NCBI GenBank assembly: GCA_020055645.1
Contig: CM034550.1
Location: 19,977,001-20,041,000 of the forward strand
Origin: Tomocerus qinae
Lineage: Eukaryota; Arthropoda; Collembola; Entomobryomorpha; Tomoceridae
Length of the DNA stretch: 64,000 nucleotides
Direction of reading: 5' to 3'
Position numbers and translations under genes: made by a program. Shown here piece after piece: positions 38,601 to 48,333 of this stretch; position 1 is the stretch's first letter; every line of letters starts with the position of its first letter. The notes beneath the pieces were generated by a model, which was not told where the DNA came from, ran no database searches, and was given only the letters and a program-made list of their open reading frames with translations.

Positions 38601-41274
38601 GTGTTGTAGTTCGAAGATTGTACTTCAAGCTATTGCCCGGGACAAAGAAGAAATTGCAAGTAAGAACTTAGATTTAGAAGAAAATCTCCCAATCGAACGA
38701 GTTCTAGGCCTTGTTTGGGATCCCAACAATGATGTCTTCAGATTTACTTGCAAGTTTAACAAAGTTAAAGATAATATACTTAATGGATCAGTCAGACCGA
38801 CGAAAAGAGAAGTCCTACGATTAGTTGCCTCCGTGTTCGACCCGTTGGGATTTATTGCCAATTTTACCGTGCGAGCGAAGATACTTCTTCAAGATATTTG
38901 GAGATCTGGAGTGGGCTGGGACGATGAAGTGACAGATGTAGTCTTTGAGAACTGGAGGATTTGGATTCAAGAATTGAAACAAATTACTAATCTGTTCATC
39001 CCGAGGTGCTACTCTCCAGTAATGGCAAGAAGACAAAACGTCCAATTGCATGTGATGTGTGATGCAGGAGAAAAGGCTTTTGCAGCCGCGGCGTATTTAC
39101 GTGTCAGCACGGGAGAGAAAATTGATGCCTCTTTGATTATGGCTAGGACTCGTGTCTCACCTTTACGACCTATGTCCATTCCTCGCCTTGAATTGCAAGC
39201 TGCAGTCATGGCCAGTAGACTTTCTGTGACCGTAAAAGAATATTTGGAAATTGAGATTGACTCGACTTTCTTTTGGACTGACTCCCAGACAGTGCTATGT
39301 TGGTTACGGTCAGATGCCCGTAACTATAAGCCTTTTGTAGCACATCGAATTGGGGAAATTGAAGAGACCACTGATGTCAGTTGTTGGCGTTGGGTGCCAA
39401 CAAAAGAAAATGCTGCAGATGACGCGACTAGAGATGGAATTGATACAGAATTGAATTCCAACAGCAGATGGTTAAATGGACCGACATTTTTGAAGCAGCC
39501 TGAAAGCAATTGGCCCAAGGAGAAAGTCAAGAATGTAGAAAATCAGGATTTGGAATTGAAGCCTGAATTTATTAATTTCACCGTCGTACGCGAATCAGAT
39601 CTACCAGATGAAACAAAGTTTTCCTGCTGGTTGCGACTGTTGAGATCTACGGCTTGGATTAATCGGTTCGTTTACAATTGTAAAGCTAAGAAGAAAGGAG
39701 CGGCCAGGATTGTTTCTGAACTCACTCCGAGAGAACTCGAAAAGGCAGAGCAGATGTGGTGGCTCGAAGCTCAGAAAAGATGTTTTCCGAGAGAAGTAAG
39801 CCTTTTGAGAAAAAGAAAGCCAATACCCAGTGCAAGTAGGATAATTTCACTATCTCCCTGGATGGATGAAGCTGGAGTTATTCGTGTTGGCAGCAGAATT
39901 GCAAAATCCCCAGAACTTTCACCGGAGAATAAAGCTCAAGTTATTTTGGATAGAAAACATCCAGCAACACGGTTGTTAGTGCACTATTACCACAAGAAGG
40001 TTGGACATCATGGAGCTGAGCTGGTGTTGAATGAACTTCGACAACGCTATTGGATTCTACAGTGTCGGACTGCTGTCAAAGCTGCACAGCATGATTGTCA
40101 AGTTTGTAAAATTCGTAAGTCGAAGCCTCAGCCGCCTATCATGGGACTAATACCGACAGCAAGACTTACTAGACAGGAGCGAGCTTTTACGATAACCGGG
40201 ATGGATTATTTTGGCCCCATTAACGTGACTATTGGCCGAAGACATGAGAAGAGATACGGTGTTCTCTTTACTTGTTTTTCGACTCGGGCTGTTCATCTGG
40301 AAATTGCCGCATCGCTTTCGACTGACTCGGCAATAATGGCAGTCCGGAGGATGATTGGAAGACGCGGTTGCCCGAAGATAATTTACTCGGACAACGGCAC
40401 GAACCTTAGAGGAGCTGATGTGGAGCTGAAGAAAGCCCTTGAAGATTTAGATCAAGGCAAAATCGTAGAGAACCTGACCACTGTTGGCATTGAATGGCAT
40501 TTCCTGCCACCTGGAGCGCCAAATATGGCTGGGAGCTGGGAACGGCTGGTACAGGCCGTGAAGATTTCATTGAGAGCAACACTTAAAGAACGAGCCCCTA
40601 AAGAGGAAGTGTTGCAGACCCTATTCGTTGAGGCGGAGCATACTGTGAATAGCCGCCCTCTTACCCATGTGTCAGTGGACCCGGATGATCCCGAGAGCCT
40701 CACCCCAAATCATTTTCTGATTGGGAGATCAAGTATTGTTGGAGTACCTGGAGTGTTCTCGGATCAAGATATTTGTCTGCGGCGGATGTGGCGGACTTCG
40801 CAACGTCTAGCGGATCAATTTTGGAACAGATGGGTTCGTGAGTATTTACCATCGCTAACAAGACGAACAAAATGGCACCAACCGGTCAAGCCCATCGAAC
40901 TTGGAGACCTTGTTATTGTCGCTGACAATAACTTACAAAGAAACTGCTGGCCTCGAGGAATAGTTACAGCCTTACATCCTGGAAAAGACGGAGTAGTGAG
41001 AGTCGTCGATGTGAAGACAACTACTGGAACATTTAGAAGACCCGTATCGAAGCTATGCATTCTGGACGTCACACCTCCTGAAGAAAATGGATCCCTGACC
41101 CCATTTACGGGGGAAGTAATGTCGCCGACTGAATCAAGCGATGTGGTTGGAAGTGAAACAAGTCCGGGAAAAGGAAAGGATGGAGGGAAGAAAAGTAAGC
41201 CGTTGGCCGAGAGCGTCAGTGTGAGAGCAGGCATGCAGGCATTGAGTGGCATTCGTTCTTTGAACATTGACTAG
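35677..41274 (+). CDS. BEL/Pao gag-pol polyprotein, 1865 residues, intact
   Basis: A single uninterrupted frame from ATG 70 bp after the 5' LTR. In order it has a coiled, charged N-terminus (about 60-120); the DUF1759 capsid-like gag region (about 185-370); two CX2CX4HX4C zinc knuckles (405-418 and 439-452); an aspartic protease of the DUF1758 type with LLDNAS around D524; reverse transcriptase with SGDI at D863 and YVDD at 940-943; RNase H with CDAG at D1129; an integrase zinc-binding part (HH 1444-1445, C1474 and C1477); an integrase core with D1510, D1572 and E1622; and a C-terminal DUF5641-like part. All catalytic residues are present, so the product looks functional. The protease motif is DNA rather than DSG/DTG, as seen in some BEL members. 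The last about 51 codons and the stop lie inside the 3' LTR. Gag and Pol are in one frame with no shift site. Confidence 0.97.
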   Translation: MSDISDVRRSRRVGGDPPEYSPLPNRTRKVRTQAAPSRVSSVSNLTTSSAFRSRIQAQLETMEELSRLESEAEERRLQREAEAEAKKLERQKELAKKKLELRLSEIEDSLHYAEVSSQILSDDEAGSQEEDSASKKEEDISMIKPENKEEIEKWLAANCPDPVVIPVEVTTDTPNKQQMLARKTVGKDLPYFSGELDEWSAFISQYRQSTEMCGFSKAENLYRLQRCLRGKAKETVHALLVTLENVDKIMSMLERRFGRPEELIERLSKRATEFQSVKEDKPSTIVSFGIFVQNLVVTIENLKRIEYLMNPQLIKELANKLPASMKMSWAEFKEGIGKLPDLRHFANWLDVKSIAAQSIEDFEVKTQEKKFNGRADRRPKKWDHPEQQVVFAVAEGEEKKSPKVCRCCTKKGHDVPSCHLFIKKPVNRRWDIAKENRLCFICLLFGHSASECPDKKACGKNGCVTEHHELLHRERAPINNKQDNPPDSIHLSCPPKLDKKVLLRVLPVKLRGPKGEIETYALLDNASHTTVMNACVARRLGLVGKKESFDLKWIKGTPISEECEIVSLHISAAHGDVEYKLNRVKAMEDLDLPTQTVNTNELAKKWKHLLKGPSLNFENVKPTILIGEDNASLSLVRESYEGPANSPILSRTKLGWVVHGSRNMLRGRVDSEYTLHVFANEQDDLLHQLVKDSFNTETFGVKVVKELPQSTEDLRSKKIMNDTTRRIENRWETGLLWKQDDFKFPESKSNAMSRLKTMERKMDRDAEFASLYYEKIDEYVTKGYARVLSKEEASIENDRTYYLPHFAVTNPNKPGKIRLVFDAAAKSHGVSLNDALLSGPDLLRPLVGVLLKFRQRKIGFSGDIREMFHQVVIREEDRVAQRFLWRGSNREKEPDILEMSVMTFGATSSPCLAQYIKNRNAEEFAEEFPEGVKAVTQRHYVDDYLDSCDDEEQCIQRIKEVVEIHQRGGFDIRNWCCSSKIVLQAIARDKEEIASKNLDLEENLPIERVLGLVWDPNNDVFRFTCKFNKVKDNILNGSVRPTKREVLRLVASVFDPLGFIANFTVRAKILLQDIWRSGVGWDDEVTDVVFENWRIWIQELKQITNLFIPRCYSPVMARRQNVQLHVMCDAGEKAFAAAAYLRVSTGEKIDASLIMARTRVSPLRPMSIPRLELQAAVMASRLSVTVKEYLEIEIDSTFFWTDSQTVLCWLRSDARNYKPFVAHRIGEIEETTDVSCWRWVPTKENAADDATRDGIDTELNSNSRWLNGPTFLKQPESNWPKEKVKNVENQDLELKPEFINFTVVRESDLPDETKFSCWLRLLRSTAWINRFVYNCKAKKKGAARIVSELTPRELEKAEQMWWLEAQKRCFPREVSLLRKRKPIPSASRIISLSPWMDEAGVIRVGSRIAKSPELSPENKAQVILDRKHPATRLLVHYYHKKVGHHGAELVLNELRQRYWILQCRTAVKAAQHDCQVCKIRKSKPQPPIMGLIPTARLTRQERAFTITGMDYFGPINVTIGRRHEKRYGVLFTCFSTRAVHLEIAASLSTDSAIMAVRRMIGRRGCPKIIYSDNGTNLRGADVELKKALEDLDQGKIVENLTTVGIEWHFLPPGAPNMAGSWERLVQAVKISLRATLKERAPKEEVLQTLFVEAEHTVNSRPLTHVSVDPDDPESLTPNHFLIGRSSIVGVPGVFSDQDICLRRMWRTSQRLADQFWNRWVREYLPSLTRRTKWHQPVKPIELGDLVIVADNNLQRNCWPRGIVTALHPGKDGVVRVVDVKTTTGTFRRPVSKLCILDVTPPEENGSLTPFTGEVMSPTESSDVVGSETSPGKGKDGGKKSKPLAESVSVRAGMQALSGIRSLNID
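41109..41116 (+). other. Polypurine tract of the BEL/Pao element
   Basis: GGGGGAAG lies four bases before the 3' LTR, the usual position for plus-strand DNA priming. It is inside the polyprotein coding frame. Confidence 0.6.
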
Positions 41275-41570
41275 ATTGTACGTAAAATTGAGTTGTTGAA
41301 AATTGTAATAAAAAGTTGTATTTTATTACAGAAAATTGAGCTACTGATTAATAGGCATTTTATTGTTTGTCCACTATTGTCAGTTAGTAGGTTATTTGTC
41401 AGTGCTGTTAGGAAAGTCGCAATTATAAAGTCGAAATTTAATTGTCGGTTAGTTGTCAGTTGTAGATAACACATCCTTCTAGCATACTGCAGTTGTAGCA
41501 GTCAATAATAGCCAACGTCACATTTATCGCTAGCATAAGTAAATCCTCGTCACTGTGAAGAGGTAAAACA
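41120..41570 (+). repeat. 3' LTR of the BEL/Pao element
   Basis: 451 bp and identical by eye to the 5' LTR, followed by the target duplication TAATG. Positions 41120-41274 encode the polyprotein C-terminus and stop. The polyadenylation-signal hairpin is at 41304-41330. Confidence 0.97.
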
Positions 41571-41886
41571 TAATGTATGATCTTGTTAAAAGAGTTGGAA
41601 GGGGAAGGAGTGCACTCTGTGTACATTGGACACACCACGAAACTTTTGAAGCCTGATTGGTTCTGTTTTTATGGTATTAGTTAACAGGAAAAAGAGCAGT
41701 ATTTTTCTCCTTTTCTCTCTTCTCTATAAAGCCCAAGCATTTTCTTTAACTTTAACCGGTATATATACCACTCCAATATATGTGTCACTTAAATGCGTTG
41801 TAAAAGTCGCCAGATAAATGAAATTATCAGAACATTTGCGTAAAGGTAGGCAATGGATCAAAATTTACAGTTAATTGCCTTAGTTA

Positions 41887-43060
41887 TTAGTGTTACAATA
41901 TAACATCGTCAACAATGGATACAATGGAAACAATGAAACACCATCACTAATTGGATATTTTGTATTGTGTTGCTAATTGGTTTTTAATTGCCTTTGCTCG
42001 ACGCTCGGCGAAGCGAATGAAGTATAGTGAATGCGTTGTAGAGAGTAGTTGCCTGTCGGGGATAACCACACTGGCGAAGTTCTATCTTCAATATACCGAA
42101 CGCAGATTGTAATACACAATGTCAGACGCAAAGTACCAATATAATAAAATATTAAGAAGGCTCACCACACACGCCTGCGTAGCAACCAAAACCACATGGA
42201 CCTTTATAAATTCATGTTAAGAGGGACACATGCGCGTAGCTATGACACAACAGGCCGTTTTTTGACTATTATATTCAATGTAATGTTTCTTTTTAACAAA
42301 GTCCCTAAGGATCTGAACTTACTGGACCTACAAAGAAGTGTAAATACTAAATACCCAAAAAAATTCACATAAACTTGAAGATAACGCAGTTTTAAAGTTA
42401 TTGTGCTATCCTCGAAATGTCTTTTGTACATAAAGGTATTGAATGCTATTCCTTCTATGGGAACAGAATTACCATGAAGTTAGATTTGTCGCCAATACGG
42501 TGTGTGTTAAAATTGATTTAAACCTGCTTAAAACCTACTTCTAAAAAATCAAATTCCAAAAAAAAATTGAATCAGTTTTAGTTTTTATACAATGTTGATT
42601 TTTTTGCACCATTTAAAGCAACGATATCAAAAATCCATCCGCCCTCGTGTGTTCCTCAATAGTCCAGGATTCCAAAAATGTAATATAATATAAAATAGAC
42701 AAAAAACGGTCTGTTGTGTCATAGCTACGGGTATGTGGGATGGTCCATGTGGCTTTGGTTGCTATGCAGGCGTGAGTGGTGAGCCTTCTTAATATATTAT
42801 TAATATATTGGTACTTTGTGTCTGACATTGTGTATTACAATCTGCGTTCGGTATATTGAAGATAGAACTTCGCCAGTTTGGTTATCCCCGACAGGCAACT
42901 ACTCTCTACAACGCATTCACTATACTTCATTCGCTTCGCCGAGCGTCGAGCAAAGGCAATTAAAAACCAATTAGCAACACAATACAAAATATCCAATTAG
43001 TGATGGTGTTTCATTGTTTCCATTGTATCCATTGTTGACGATGTTATATTGTAACACTAA
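41887..43060. mobile_element. Foldback / long-TIR non-autonomous DNA element, 1174 bp
   Basis: Two inverted arms of about 385 bp (about 41887-42275 and 42678-43060) share long near-identical tracts. Examples are TTAGTGTTACAATATAACAT at the tips, the CGACGCTCGGCGAAGCG block, the ACCGAACGCAGATTG block and AGCTATGACACAACAG at the inner ends. The left arm has an extra stretch of about 24 bp (near 42200-42225). About 400 bp of unique AT-rich DNA lies between the arms, without a convincing coding frame. TA flanks both tips (41885-41886 and 43061-43062), consistent with a Tc1/mariner-type TA duplication. It was probably moved by a transposase encoded elsewhere. Confidence 0.9.
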
Positions 43061-44217
43061 TAATGTTTGTTTTCTACATCGTACGCTTCCCCGAATTTCT
43101 TTGTTAATTCACATATGTTTTTAAAGCATACATGTGACATGTGCATATGTTTCCAACAATGCCTGTGTACACATCTGATTTAATTAACAATGGCAATGAT
43201 TTAATGATCCAAATTATTTATATATCTTTTCTATAGTTTATGCCTTGATTAAGTAAACAGGAAACTTGTTGTACTTATCTAGTTTACTAGATACCTATAC
43301 ATTCACCACAATGTAAATATGGAATATGGATTGTTATCCTTCATTAACAAAAAATCTAAAATATCTTTGTGCACTACAAAATGTAATAACATGTTTGTTT
43401 TGTAAAGAAAAATTAATTATTTTTTCAGGTTTTTTACCAACAATTTAAATTAAAAAAGACCATTTTTGCAAACATTGAGAATTGATGGATGAAATATGAA
43501 TTTGAAATCACTATCTGCTTAAAAGTAGAACAAATTGGGAACGGAACAACACAATTACCATAAGCATAAGCATCTTTTGAAACTAATAAAATTGTCGCTC
43601 AGTCTCTACAGTCTCCAGTAAGTCAGTTTTAATTCAATTCATTCAATCACATTCATTCATCATCATAATATTCCAGCTGTCTCAAATATCTCAACTCTCC
43701 TCACTCAATCAACCTCAACAAACAGTCTCAAGTTTATACAAAATCATGCAATTCCAAAGAGAACGGTGTGAAATGTAGGAGGCAATTTTTGTGTAACGTT
43801 CTCCGTGAAACTAAAACCAGAAATGGGATTTCCCCGCTAATTTTAAATATTTCTCCAGGATAAATAAACAGAGGAATCTATTGCGCAGCAAAAGCAAGGT
43901 GAAGTGAAAGGAACTAGGAACTGGAGTCGCAGTTTTTTCATTGTCTAAATATTAAATAGTATAAATAGTAAATAAATACCAGATTTTGATTCGAAATCGA
44001 AATACTGTCCCAAACCTTGACTTTTTCAAGTCTTAAAACGGATTTCCACGCAGATAATGGCAAGGAATAAATCAAAATATTTTATATTTATTTAATGAAA
44101 TGGTTTTTAATTTGTTGTTCACGATTTCACATATGTTGTGTTTGTTTTGTTTCTACTTTCAAATTCTTTATTATTATTAATTAATTTTTGATTTATGTTA
44201 TATTGTAATATTTGCAG
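43061..44217. other. Region upstream of the first recognised FBXO9 exon
   Basis: AT-rich, no TE. A TCAGTC initiator at 43599 and a consensus donor CCA|GTAAGT at 43618, plus a weaker AAGCAAG|GTGAAG near 43898, are candidate ends of leader exons. The FBXO9 start codon should be upstream of 44217, but no short ATG exon in the right phase (phase 0) stands out here. Confidence 0.4.
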
Positions 44218-46153
44218 GATTCGAACTCGAACCCTGGTGTGTCAAATCCAAAGGGCAAAGGATCTGTCCGCAATCGAAGCAAAGGTCAGAATGCTGGGGG
44301 CTCGGTCGAAGCCGAAGAAGACTCAGAGTCTGAGTCTGAGTCTTCGTCTTCCTCAGGATCTCAATCTGAGTTGTACAGCTTCCGACAAGCTTGGGAAGCC
44401 GAATTAAAAAAGATGACCGCGGAGTCACAGCTTCCATCGCCATCCCCTTTGACAATTTCACAAGGAGGGATTAGTACTTCAATGGCTGGGGTTGTTTCTA
44501 CAAATTCTAGCAAAGACGTCATTCCGGGTCGATCGGAGTTTTCAGCAGAAACTAAAAATGCATTATCCCCAGGAAATGGGAACGCTGAAAATTGTCTAGC
44601 AAATGAAGATCAAGCAAAGCAGTGGTTTCTACAAGGAGTCAGGTTGGAACGGAAGGGAGAATTGTATGATGCTGTCAAATTCTACAAAAGGGCCATGCAA
44701 TTGGTTCCTGATATTGAATATCGCGTTAACGCATCTTATACAAGCAATGACAACTCTTACCCATCTTCTAAAATTGGCTCACCGGACGACTCCGAGGACG
44801 AACGTAATCCGGAAGACGAGATTGGAGCATTTGATGATGAACCCCTCACTAAGAAGTTTCTCAGACAAATTGAAGCCAATGGTTGGCAGTTCTTTGATAA
44901 GACTAAAAAGGATAACAAATTACATCTGAACGACATACCTACAGAGGTCTTGTCCTACATTTTGCGGTAAACGAAAATCAAGTTTCTTTTTGCTAAAAGA
45001 TTTGCAAATGCCTTTAAAGATACTTGTTAAATACGGTATCCTTGATTATGAAATTGTCTAGTATGTTTTATATTCTATATTCTTTTAATTTACAGCTGGG
45101 TAGTTTCAAAAGAATTGGATATGAGAAGCTTGGATGTACTTTCTGGGACTTCTAAAGGATTTTATTGCTTGTGTCGAGATGAACAACTTTGGAAGATGTC
45201 TTGCGAAAAGTATGCTAATTATTATTTACCTAGAATTGCTCTTTATTTTATTAAAGATCCCTATTTTAACAAGTATATTTAATCATGGCTTTCAGAGTTT
45301 GGGGAACATGCAGTTTACTCAATTCTGAATTTTCGTCGTACAGAGAAATGTTCTTAAGAAGAAATCGGGTAAGATTTGATGGATGTTATATAAGCCGAAT
45401 TACATATATTCGGGCTGGAGAGCATTCTTTTCAAGATCAATCTTACAGGTTAATAATTTTTGTGATTGATTGAGGAACATTTATTATTAATATACGAATG
45501 AAAATTTTCTTTATACAATGATTTTGAATTTAGACCTTGGCATTTGGTTGAATATTACCGTTATATACGTTTCTTTCCTGATGGACATGTCTACTTTCTT
45601 ACTACTGCTGACCATCCTTCGCAAACTGTTGGAGGGCTAAAAGATCGGCTGAATCCTCGAAATCCAGCAATAATGCGAGGCAATTATTTAAATTAGCGTG
45701 CAAAGTTCTAATAATAATAATAATATATAATCAATCCGCTTATATCTAATTATAATCTTTGTGGTATATTATTATATAGGCAATTATTGTCTTTGTGGGA
45801 ATAACGTTGTTACCGCTATTGTAACCAAACCTACCATTCCCTCAACTTTCAAAGGACGAAAGAAAGAAGTACAGGAGGATGTCACAACATTTCATCTGGA
45901 TTTTGAAATCGCAGGATTGAAGGAGCGCTCGAGCTGGATATTAAAGTGGACAAACTATACCGTACAAACTCGACGAGGTGGTGGTATTTTAAATATCCAA
46001 CAGTTTAATAACAACTTGAACGATTTGCCAAACGATCTTGAAAATAACGCTGGGTCCTTTTCGTCCTTTGAACTGAGTCCGAGTAAATTTCCAGCTATGT
46101 ACTTTTCACGTGTCAAGTCATTTACCACCAAGGCGGAAAGTGTTTTGGAGTAA
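44218..46153 (+). CDS. FBXO9: F-box only protein 9 (SCF ubiquitin ligase substrate receptor); first coding exon not found
   Basis: Five exons join in phase: 44218-44966, 45096-45209, 45296-45448, 45534-45679 and 45780-46153 (TAA), giving 511 codons. After an acidic Ser-rich start and a LYSFRQAWEAEL motif comes a TPR-like segment at about 132-170 (AVKFYKRAMQLVPDIEYRV). An F-box follows at about 236-285 (LNDIPTEVLSYILRWVV), then the family's C-terminal domain with YREMFLRRNRVRFDGCYIS, HLVEYYRYIRFFPDGHVYFL and MYFSRVKSFTT. FBXO9 binds Skp1 through the F-box; in mammals it targets the mTORC complex proteins Tel2 and Tti1. The C-terminus matches the known family to its end. The first in-frame ATG (44413) lies after conserved N-terminal sequence, so the true start is on an upstream exon. 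The last intron uses a GC donor. Confidence 0.93.
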
Positions 46154-47842
46154 AATGTAACAGCTGATGATATCGTTAGTATTTAGTTTTCAAATTTCAG
46201 CCTTTTTCATAAATAGTATTGATTCATTTATAACTAGTTCACTAAAAATTGTAATTATTATTTCCTTAGTTTATCTTTTTCCGATTTTTGTATGTAAAAA
46301 TAACAGTAGACTGTTACTTGCTCATTTTTCTATTCGATATTATGTAGTTCAGTGTTCAGTTACGTTCTTTCGTTTTTCCAATGAAAATGGAAGTAGTAAT
46401 GCCCGAATAATGTATATCCTAATCTTAATTATTATATCATTCGCAGTATAGTACATACAGGCAACAGAATAGAGTTGTGAATTTGCCAAGAAGACAAAAA
46501 AAATATTATCGATGTAATTCTGTAAGCTTCCTGTAATCGATTTAATTATAGTTTATACTAAGGTGCTAAAGGACTGTCATATATGCCTATGCGCTACTAC
46601 TGATATGTGTACACGCACCCATTGACTTGAATATTTACCTGAACCTAATGATGATGAACTGACATTTATAAAAGTAAAAATATATATTAATTCGAATACA
46701 ATTAATGTCGTGCTGTGATGTGAAATGTAGATGGCTAGTCTATAGTCTATAGTAAAGTCTACAGATTCTGGACTAGTTATAGTTCTAAACTATATTATAC
46801 ACAGTATTACCACACAAACACCGTGTACCTTTATACACATTGCCATTGCATTTGGGAATTTTTGTCTTTCCTATTAAAAATGTTTCTCTCAAAACAGACA
46901 AAAATTTATCCCCAAAGGCACATAGTAGTAGGGGAAAGGTGTACTTCATCCTGTACTGGTTGGAGCGGTTAGAGGATGATGTAGAAACATTCTAGTATGA
47001 TTCAATATTCGATACAAGAACAATAATTGTGAAAGGATATATCAGAATTTATAGTATTTGTGTTTAGAAAAGTAAAATGAAGCATTCATTCAATTATCTA
47101 TGTATCTTAGACATCTAAGATTATATGTTCGTGCCCTAAATGTGTGTTGTGTAATGGTGTATTATTTGATCGTAGTATATGTCACGTGTATGATGTAAAA
47201 AGAAATCGTTGATTAACATGTATAACCCATGCAAATCAAAAGAAATAAACAGTTCATGAATTGATACTGAAAACTTGGCTAATCTGTCTTTTTTATTTAT
47301 AAAATACTATCTATTGCAGACTACTAAAATTATTACAAATTATTATCAAGCCATAGTAAGCAAATCCTTATACGCAGAATACACACCAAAAATTATGTCA
47401 TATAGCTAAAAGTAGTCAATATAAAACCGGTGACTAGAATTGCGGACTTGCTTGCATACGGATACGGAATGCTTTTAATAGATAATGCCAGATAATGCAA
47501 TGTAACATTGAGTGATAGGAAACTTGGTGATTTCTCTACTATTTATCCCCTGAATACCATTCCCAATATATTCATAGAGTTGAAGTAAACGAGTTTAATA
47601 CCTGGTTAATACCAAGATTAAGTTTTTTATTGGCATGCTGACTTTGTGTAATTTGATGTAAGTTCGTGTGTTTTCATGAGACTCTCATGAAATCTCTCAA
47701 TCCATGAGCCTACAGATAGATGTTATGACGTAATGAAATATGAAACCACACTAAAGGTTCATTACATTGCATTCTATTCCACAGAATCATCAATTAGTCA
47801 TATAATACAATGAAAAGATATCCTTTACTGTCTGATGGGTGC
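46154..47842. other. FBXO9 3' UTR and intergenic region
   Basis: No coding frame of note. AATAAA occurs near 47243 (GAAATAAACAG), a possible polyadenylation site for FBXO9 about 1.1 kb after the stop. The distal part is the promoter region of the next gene. Confidence 0.5.
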
Positions 47843-47850
47843 TATATAAA
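47843..47850 (+). promoter_or_regulatory. TATA box (TATATAAA) of the Cys-rich secreted protein gene
   Basis: A strong TATA element 230 bp before the start codon, predicting a start site near 47873. The leader then runs to a donor (AAT|GTAAGC) at 47999 and is spliced to CAATTTCAG at 48069, three bases before the ATG. Confidence 0.65.
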
Positions 47851-48072
47851 GTCCTAGATTCACACCATTTTGACACATTGGTTCTTAATCAAGCATCTGA
47901 AATAGATTCGCCAAAGAAATCCTGCTGATTCCTCTACAATATTTCGCCTTCAGGTTCATTAAAACATCAAGGCTCAGCTGTAGCCTCAGATATTCAATGT
48001 AAGCATTTTTTTCTGAAATTTACTAAATCACAAAAAACAATGTGTTGCATTATAATATTGCAATTTCAGAAA

Positions 48073-48333
48073 ATGAAGCAGAAAAGTGTGGCTCCAGTTC
48101 TTATCTTCATTCTGTTGTTGGCCCAAACCAACTCTCCAGTCATCGCTGGTCCTGTCGTTTGTTCAGTTTGTTTTTCAACTTGCAATGTCACCTTTACTGC
48201 CTGCATGTCAGCTACAGGAGTTACAGCAGTATTAACCTTCGGTGCCGGAACTCCGGCCATGTTGACGTGTCAAGTGGCCTATGGAGTGTGCTGTGCCGCC
48301 TGTACAGCTTCTTGTGTGGCCCCAACCCCTTAA
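48073..48333 (+). CDS. Small secreted cysteine-rich protein, 86 residues
   Basis: The ATG at 48073 follows a 71-bp leader intron (47999-48069). An upstream in-frame ATG at 48040 would lie in that intron, so the shorter start is preferred. Residues 1-24 form a signal peptide (VLIFILLLAQTNSPVIA). The mature part, about 62 residues, has ten Cys in the pattern CSVCFSTCNVTFTAC, then a Gly/Ala/Thr-rich centre with FGAGTPAMLTC, then GVCCAACTASC. This resembles the short Cys-rich family often labelled zygote-specific protein in fungi, algae and invertebrates, whose members share a C..GC start, a hydrophobic A/G/T centre with GTPA, and closing C...C pairs. That assignment is by pattern only and the role is unknown. 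AATAAA at 48605 probably ends the transcript. Confidence 0.8.
   Translation: MKQKSVAPVLIFILLLAQTNSPVIAGPVVCSVCFSTCNVTFTACMSATGVTAVLTFGAGTPAMLTCQVAYGVCCAACTASCVAPTP

Larger units (their letters stand above)
35156..41570 (+). mobile_element. Complete BEL/Pao LTR retrotransposon, 6415 bp
   Basis: Two 451-bp direct repeats (35156-35606 and 41120-41570), both starting TGTCGCCG and ending AAACA, flank an internal region with one gag-pol frame. The 5-bp target duplication TAATG is intact (35151-35155 and 41571-41575). A primer-binding site starting TGGTCCTTCAG follows the left LTR by one base, and a purine tract GGGGGAAG (41109-41116) precedes the right LTR. The LTRs look identical by eye, which implies a recent insertion. 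Domain order, the YVDD reverse transcriptase and the two CCHC knuckles identify BEL/Pao rather than Gypsy or Copia. There is no envelope-like frame. It lies in the gene-poor region upstream of, or within an early intron of, FBXO9 on the same strand. Confidence 0.97.

Noticed and set aside
37458..41267. Minus-strand frames over the retrotransposon (up to 166 codons)
   Set aside because: They are shadows of the 1865-codon gag-pol frame.
44198..44461. Minus-strand 87-codon frame opposite FBXO9
   Set aside because: It is a shadow of the Ser/Glu-rich first FBXO9 exon.
48040..48072. Upstream ATG (MCCIIILQFQK) as start of the Cys-rich protein
   Set aside because: The bases up to 48069 form a good intron end (TTGCAATTTCAG) paired with a GTAAGC donor at 47999, and the ATG at 48073 directly begins a normal signal peptide.
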